Positions 21,801 through 24,733 of a stretch of DNA of 24,733 nt are shown here, piece after piece. The DNA comes from Pelargonium cotyledonis. Lineage: Eukaryota > Streptophyta > Magnoliopsida > Geraniales > Geraniaceae. The notes beneath the pieces are model-generated. The model saw only the letters and a program-made list of their open reading frames with translations, searched no databases and had not been told where the DNA came from. How positions within the stretch are numbered: the stretch's first letter is position 1; each line of letters opens with the position of its first letter. The stretch lies in contig JAYMTA010000743.1 of the NCBI GenBank assembly GCA_036897625.1, forward strand, positions 1-24,733, given 5' to 3'. The position numbers and the translations under genes were made by a program.

Positions 21801-22166
21801 TAACTTATCATATGTAAAAATTTACAGGTATTGCGTGAAGAAGAGTTTGCACCCGTGAAAAATGCCAACGGGTCAAATTATGATACTCCAGATAGTGCTC
21901 GCTTGCTCGTTCTCCGACTCCATAGTCGTTGGGTGGTTGCTGCAGGTGGCTTCTTGACACATTCAGTGCCCTTGTATCTAACTGGTAACTTCATGCCTTG
22001 ATATATCATTTATTACGTATGTATCCAATATTTTCCTCTCATCATACTTCCACCGGTTTTGTACATAGGTGTGGAGGTATCGCCACTCTGCTCATATACT
22101 GGAGAAAACCTAGAAGCTATTTGCCATGGAAGAACATTTCATGCACCTTGCGAGATTTCATTCTAG
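15841..22166 (+). CDS. GlcNAc1pUT: UDP-N-acetylglucosamine pyrophosphorylase (UAP), 15 coding exons
   Basis: The enzyme joins UTP and GlcNAc-1-phosphate into UDP-GlcNAc plus pyrophosphate in the cytosol, feeding N-glycan, GPI-anchor and O-GlcNAc synthesis. Coding exons: 15841-16005, 16244-16298, 16398-16549, 18170-18209, 18582-18674, 18750-18862, 18946-19020, 19229-19268, 19384-19466, 19571-19648, 20012-20155, 21130-21197, 21593-21707, 21828-21984, 22069-22166. They total 1476 nt, giving 491 aa, close to other plant enzymes (about 500). The nucleotide-binding signature LSGGQGTRLGSSDPKG spans residues 120-135, followed by NIGLPSGKSLFQLQAER (138-154), APDGNGG (235-241), CYGVDNALVRVSDP (265-278), RRGKGGPLTVVEY (310-322) and the C-terminal FHAPCEISF. 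It starts at the first ATG of the leader (A at -3); the N-terminus has a PPPPP run. Intron 8 is GC-AG, all others GT-AG. The gene converges with URED. Confidence 0.97.
16550..18169 (+). other. UAP intron 3 (1.6 kb)
   Basis: The largest intron of this gene; it splits the nucleotide-binding signature between Gln124 and Gly125. It contains three TGTCACAT words within about 80 bp (17364-17435) and a possible repeat tail, ATTACCTATGATAAAAAAAA, at about 17610-17629. No other gene is seen. Confidence 0.75.
18210..18581 (+). other. UAP intron 4
   Basis: A 372-bp intron bounded by GTGAGT and TTATAG. No other feature is recognised in it. Confidence 0.8.
19269..19383 (+). other. UAP intron 8, non-canonical GC-AG
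   Basis: The border reads ACAG|GCATGT and the acceptor TCTTCAG. Only this GC donor joins VYT-A-LKYSRL in frame; the nearest GT (19272-19273) would shift the frame. CAG before GC is the expected context for GC-AG introns. Confidence 0.85.
19649..20011 (+). other. UAP intron 10, carrying a SINE
   Basis: A 363-bp intron bounded by GTAACC and GATAG. Almost a third of it is the SINE at 19768-19878. Confidence 0.8.
19768..19878 (+). mobile_element. tRNA-derived SINE with 10-bp target duplication
   Basis: It has a box B-like GGGTTCAAGCATCC at 19819-19832, preceded by a tRNA-like stem-loop region (CTTGATCCCCTTGAGG), and ends in TTGCCTATCAAAAGAAAG plus an A-rich tail. Direct repeats AATTCTATTA (19758-19767) and AATTCTTTTA (19879-19888), differing at one base, flank it and look like the target duplication. 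Box A is weak, so the 5' part is decayed or shortened. Confidence 0.7.
20156..21129 (+). other. UAP intron 11 (974 bp)
   Basis: A T-rich intron bounded by GTATAG and TTTTCAG, with a poly(T) run at about 20926-20940. Nothing else is recognised in it. Confidence 0.75.
21198..21592 (+). other. UAP intron 12
   Basis: A 395-bp intron bounded by GTGAGT and TTGCAG, containing a short GT run near 21412-21424. No other feature is recognised. Confidence 0.8.
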
Positions 22167-22758
22167 TTAGTTTTCAACTATTGGTCATTGGTTCGTGCGG
22201 CTCTATTTTGGTCGAGATTGGAGTGAGTAAAAGTTTGAATACTTGTTATTGAGATAGATTAGTTGGGTGAAGAATTGACATGCTGATATAAAAGGTTTTG
22301 GGACACATTTCAAGCATAGGTCACAATTGTTGCAAAATTTCTGTATCAATATTACATTTTTTATAATTTGTTTTTGAGCTCTGTTTTGTGCCCATCTGAT
22401 AATCAAATATATACAACTTTTCTATGCAACATTATGCTGTGAATGTTATAAAGTATAAAGAACCACCAAGTTTCTTAAAAGGCACCAAATCAAGTACATT
22501 TTGGGATGAATTTTAGAGGAGACTCTACACTCCTTTCTTGCGTTCTAAATACACAACAAATCAAAACCAAAAACTCAACTATTGAATATTTGAAGTGATA
22601 CATATCATAACCATTTGTGGACGCAAAATTCAAATTCCACAAACACTCAGTAGGGCAATCGGTTGATTTCACTTGGTCTCCCGAGGTCTCAGCTTCAAGC
22701 CTCGGTGTTTGTTTGTACGCTTGTTGATAAAAATAATAAAAAATCTACTGCAATAATT
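22167..22758. other. convergent spacer between UAP and URED
   Basis: 592 bp separate the two stop codons, so both 3' UTRs must fit here and may overlap. No perfect AATAAA was found for either gene. The right third is the SINE remnant at about 22641-22738. Confidence 0.65.
22641..22738 (+). mobile_element. SINE remnant related to the copy at 19768
   Basis: GAGGTCTCAGCTTCAAGCCT (22683-22702) matches GAGGTCTCGGGTTCAAGCAT (19811-19830) of the intronic SINE. A box A-like TAGGGCAATCGG lies 5' and an A-rich tail follows TTGTTGATAAAAATAATAAA. It ends about 20 bp from the URED stop codon, so it very probably lies in the URED 3' UTR in antisense orientation. No target duplication was seen. Confidence 0.6.
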
Positions 22759-23589
22759 TCAAGGCTTAGGTCCAGTATCAACTTCCATGCTAGAAGGTAT
22801 GTTCGCCATGGATGTTGAGCTTGAATGGTACGGTGAAACTCCAAGCAGAGGCTCCAAGCCTGTTAGCTCGTGTTTCAGGAACTGATAAACAGATTCCGTT
22901 GTCATGGCAGCTATTCGAACAACACCACCTATTCCCTACAGGTGCAAAACACAAATCCTTACATGTAAACCAGAGAGCTTGCTCAAGAAAATGGAACTTA
23001 ACTAATGTTGCCCCATCAATAGTACTATTTTATTTTTACTTCTCTAAACATACCTTTGGACCAAAAGTGCTGCAGGAAGCAATAAAGTTTGGTTTCGTCG
23101 TGAAATTATTAGAATTTGGACCAGAATGTCCGTTAATATGGCGGCCAAAGCTGGTAAACGAAGTCTGTAATTGCTGAGACATCATCTTCGTAACATCTTC
23201 TCGAACTTGGGCTTGAATGTGCTTCAACTTTGGCCTAATGAAACAAAAACTTCAGTTTCAGATATCTCGTGCATTTTCCTATCCACTACTTAACGTGGCT
23301 AAAATTTAACTTAAGAAATACGCCAAAACCAGAATGAATATATAGTATCACCAAGTAAACTGGAGGTGAAGAAAGTCATAATACATGATTAGGTATCTAC
23401 CCTAGCAGTATGACCATTGCTACGACTTGGTAATCTCTCATGCGTTCTGCAATACTGGAAAAACTTCCTTGCTCAACCAATACCTGAGGAAAAATATTAA
23501 ACCAATCGAGTCAAGAAAAGTCAGACAAGGTAGAAGATTAAAACCTCCAAGCAAGAGGTATGCATTTTGTTGAAAGTTCCCATTCTTTA

Positions 23590-23624
<35 letters not shown>

Positions 23625-24389
23625 CATAGAGAGGGTACACGGACTCAAAGCCCCCACAAATTCATTGGGGTGGGTATAGGTGGAAAATTAATGAGGTGGC
23701 ACGTAATGATTGGGTTGGCTTAGATTTTTTTTATTCTCATATGTATATGGTTGCGTATTGCGAATACACTAAATATACCAAACAAGTAGGCACTTTTGAT
23801 TCAGACCAAGTAATAACAATTCCATTCTTCAATTAATCCCTATGCCTAGGAAATGATATCCATTGGGCCTCCCCTCCTGGGCTGATACCCACAACAGATG
23901 AAATGGACGGCTCGATTATGTATCTATACCACCATATATCTTTTTTAGACACATCCATACATGTATATATCTAAAAGAAAATCAAAGAACAGAAAAATAT
24001 GTCTGAAGTTTATGTTTAAAAGTTTTGTCATCTGTCATCCAAACAGATAAGCAATGAACAAAAAGAGTTGGTATAGATATACATAACTTCTGAATGGAAA
24101 AACAGCCTTCAAAAAGGAGCACTAACAAAACCAGAATCGAAATAGCAAGTCAAACAAGAATATTACCGTGTCAAGAAATAAAGGCTGATCGCCTTCTAGA
24201 AATATGTTATTAGTGCTCTTGTAAAGCTCAAAATCCCATTTCTCTCCACTTTCATGGCGCCCACTGGTAATCCAATCAACAATAACCAAGCTTGAGTCGG
24301 TTACCACTCTGAAGACTTGTTTTTGGCAGTACTTCGCAGTGGAAAAGCACGTCACTGGATCTGGGATGATGGCCAAAAGGGCATTGCTC
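22759..24389 (-). CDS. URED: urease accessory protein D (UreD), 3' part only; 5' exons outside the window
   Basis: UreD is the scaffold that binds apo-urease and, with UreF and UreG, helps load nickel in the cytosol. Four exons read leftward: 24389-24167, 23483-23401, 23234-23054, 22935-22759. Phases agree and all three complete introns are GT-AG. They encode the last 220 residues; plant UreD proteins are about 300 aa. Family segments are IIPDPVTCFSTAKY, VDWITSGRHESGEKWDFELY, LFLDTVLVEQGSFSSIAERM, DYQVVAMVILLGPKLKHIQA, KPNFIASCSTFGPKGIGGVV and ESVYQFLKHELTGLEPLLG. The tail HSSSTSMANIPSSMEVDTGP after it is less typical and may be lineage-specific. The acceptor for the first visible exon is taken as ACTCAG|G at 24390, because an upstream CAG would place a stop in frame. 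No upstream exon was found at 24390-24733. Confidence 0.92.
23591..23626. repeat. (TC)n(AC)n compound microsatellite
   Basis: About nine TC units are followed by about eight AC units, inside a URED intron. Confidence 0.9.
23636..23740 (+). repeat. solitary arm of the short repeat family seen at 14640-15238
   Basis: GGGGTGGGTATAGGTGGAAA, AATGAGGTGGCA and TTGGCTTAGATTTTTTTTAT follow the order of the 15143-15240 arm (GGGTGGGTATGAGTGAAATT ... TTGGCTTAAATTTCTTATTA). No opposite arm was found nearby. Confidence 0.45.
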
Positions 24390-24733
24390 CTGAGTATCAC
24401 CTACTGCATGGGAATATGAAAGTTAAAACTACTTGCCACACCAAACCACAAATCATATATCAGAATTTCCTATCAACAATTTTTAGAAAAATATCATCTT
24501 AGAAATTGAAATACAAACCTCCAAGAACCCAGCTCCTTACAAGTTACGAATTAAAAAAGAAAAGGTAATAGATAGTCACTGGCACTAAAACAAAAGACTT
24601 GTAAAAGGAAGGAAAAAAAAAAACATTTTGAAGCACTTCAAACTCATTTATTACTTGGATCCTTATTCTCCAAAAGCAAGTTGCTGGACCATGAGCAGTA
24701 TTAAGAACAATAAAATACACTACAACATACAGC

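Larger units (their letters stand above)
23484..24166 (-). other. URED intron between the first two visible exons
   Basis: A 683-bp intron (donor GTAATA, acceptor CCTCAG on the minus strand) that holds a compound microsatellite and a short repeat copy. Confidence 0.8.

Noticed and set aside
22812-23177. 121-residue plus-strand open frame
   Set aside because: It is antisense to the two last URED exons and the intron between them, and matches nothing.
24390-24733. Next upstream URED exon
   Set aside because: No stretch on the minus strand resembles the preceding UreD sequence with a usable donor; it probably lies beyond the window.

Overview
This is nuclear DNA of a flowering plant, most likely a core eudicot (rosid-like). 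The reasons are AT-rich intergenic and intronic DNA, many short exons with GT-AG borders and T-rich plant introns, tRNA-derived SINE and MITE-type repeats, and three recognisable plant housekeeping proteins. There are no prokaryotic operons, no CRISPR array and no rRNA genes, and I recognised no intact tRNA gene. All exon borders were placed by eye from protein continuity, reading phase and splice consensus.

Layout. 1-4140 is intergenic: a T/G-rich stretch with three 87-bp tandem repeats ending in poly(A) (possible LINE 3' end), a very AT-rich segment, a decayed 255-bp CACTA-type MITE with a GCT target duplication, and a promoter-like stretch with no gene attached. 4141-12352 (+) is RRN3, the RNA polymerase I initiation factor TIF-IA, in 15 coding exons (633 aa). 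12353-15500 is intergenic, with a ~600-bp inverted-repeat element and a CA microsatellite. 15525-22166 (+) is UDP-N-acetylglucosamine pyrophosphorylase, 15 coding exons (491 aa), with a TATA box and a leader free of upstream AUGs. 22167-22758 is a short convergent intergenic spacer holding a SINE remnant. 22759-24389 (-) is the 3' part of the urease accessory gene URED (four exons, 220 aa); its 5' exons lie beyond the right edge.

How the genes relate. They act in separate pathways: Pol I transcription of rRNA, UDP-GlcNAc supply for N-glycans, GPI anchors and O-GlcNAc, and nickel urease maturation. Their proximity looks like conserved gene order: from memory, Arabidopsis chromosome 2 carries RRN3 (At2g34750), GlcNAc1pUT2 (At2g35020) and URED (At2g35035) in one neighbourhood, with RRN3-like and GlcNAc1pUT1 paralogues together on chromosome 1.

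The main oddities are a 65-bp tandem duplication that copied a splice donor in RRN3, a GC-AG intron in the pyrophosphorylase gene, and a small set of related short repeats that recur in introns and flanks. I did not find a convincing new biological system.
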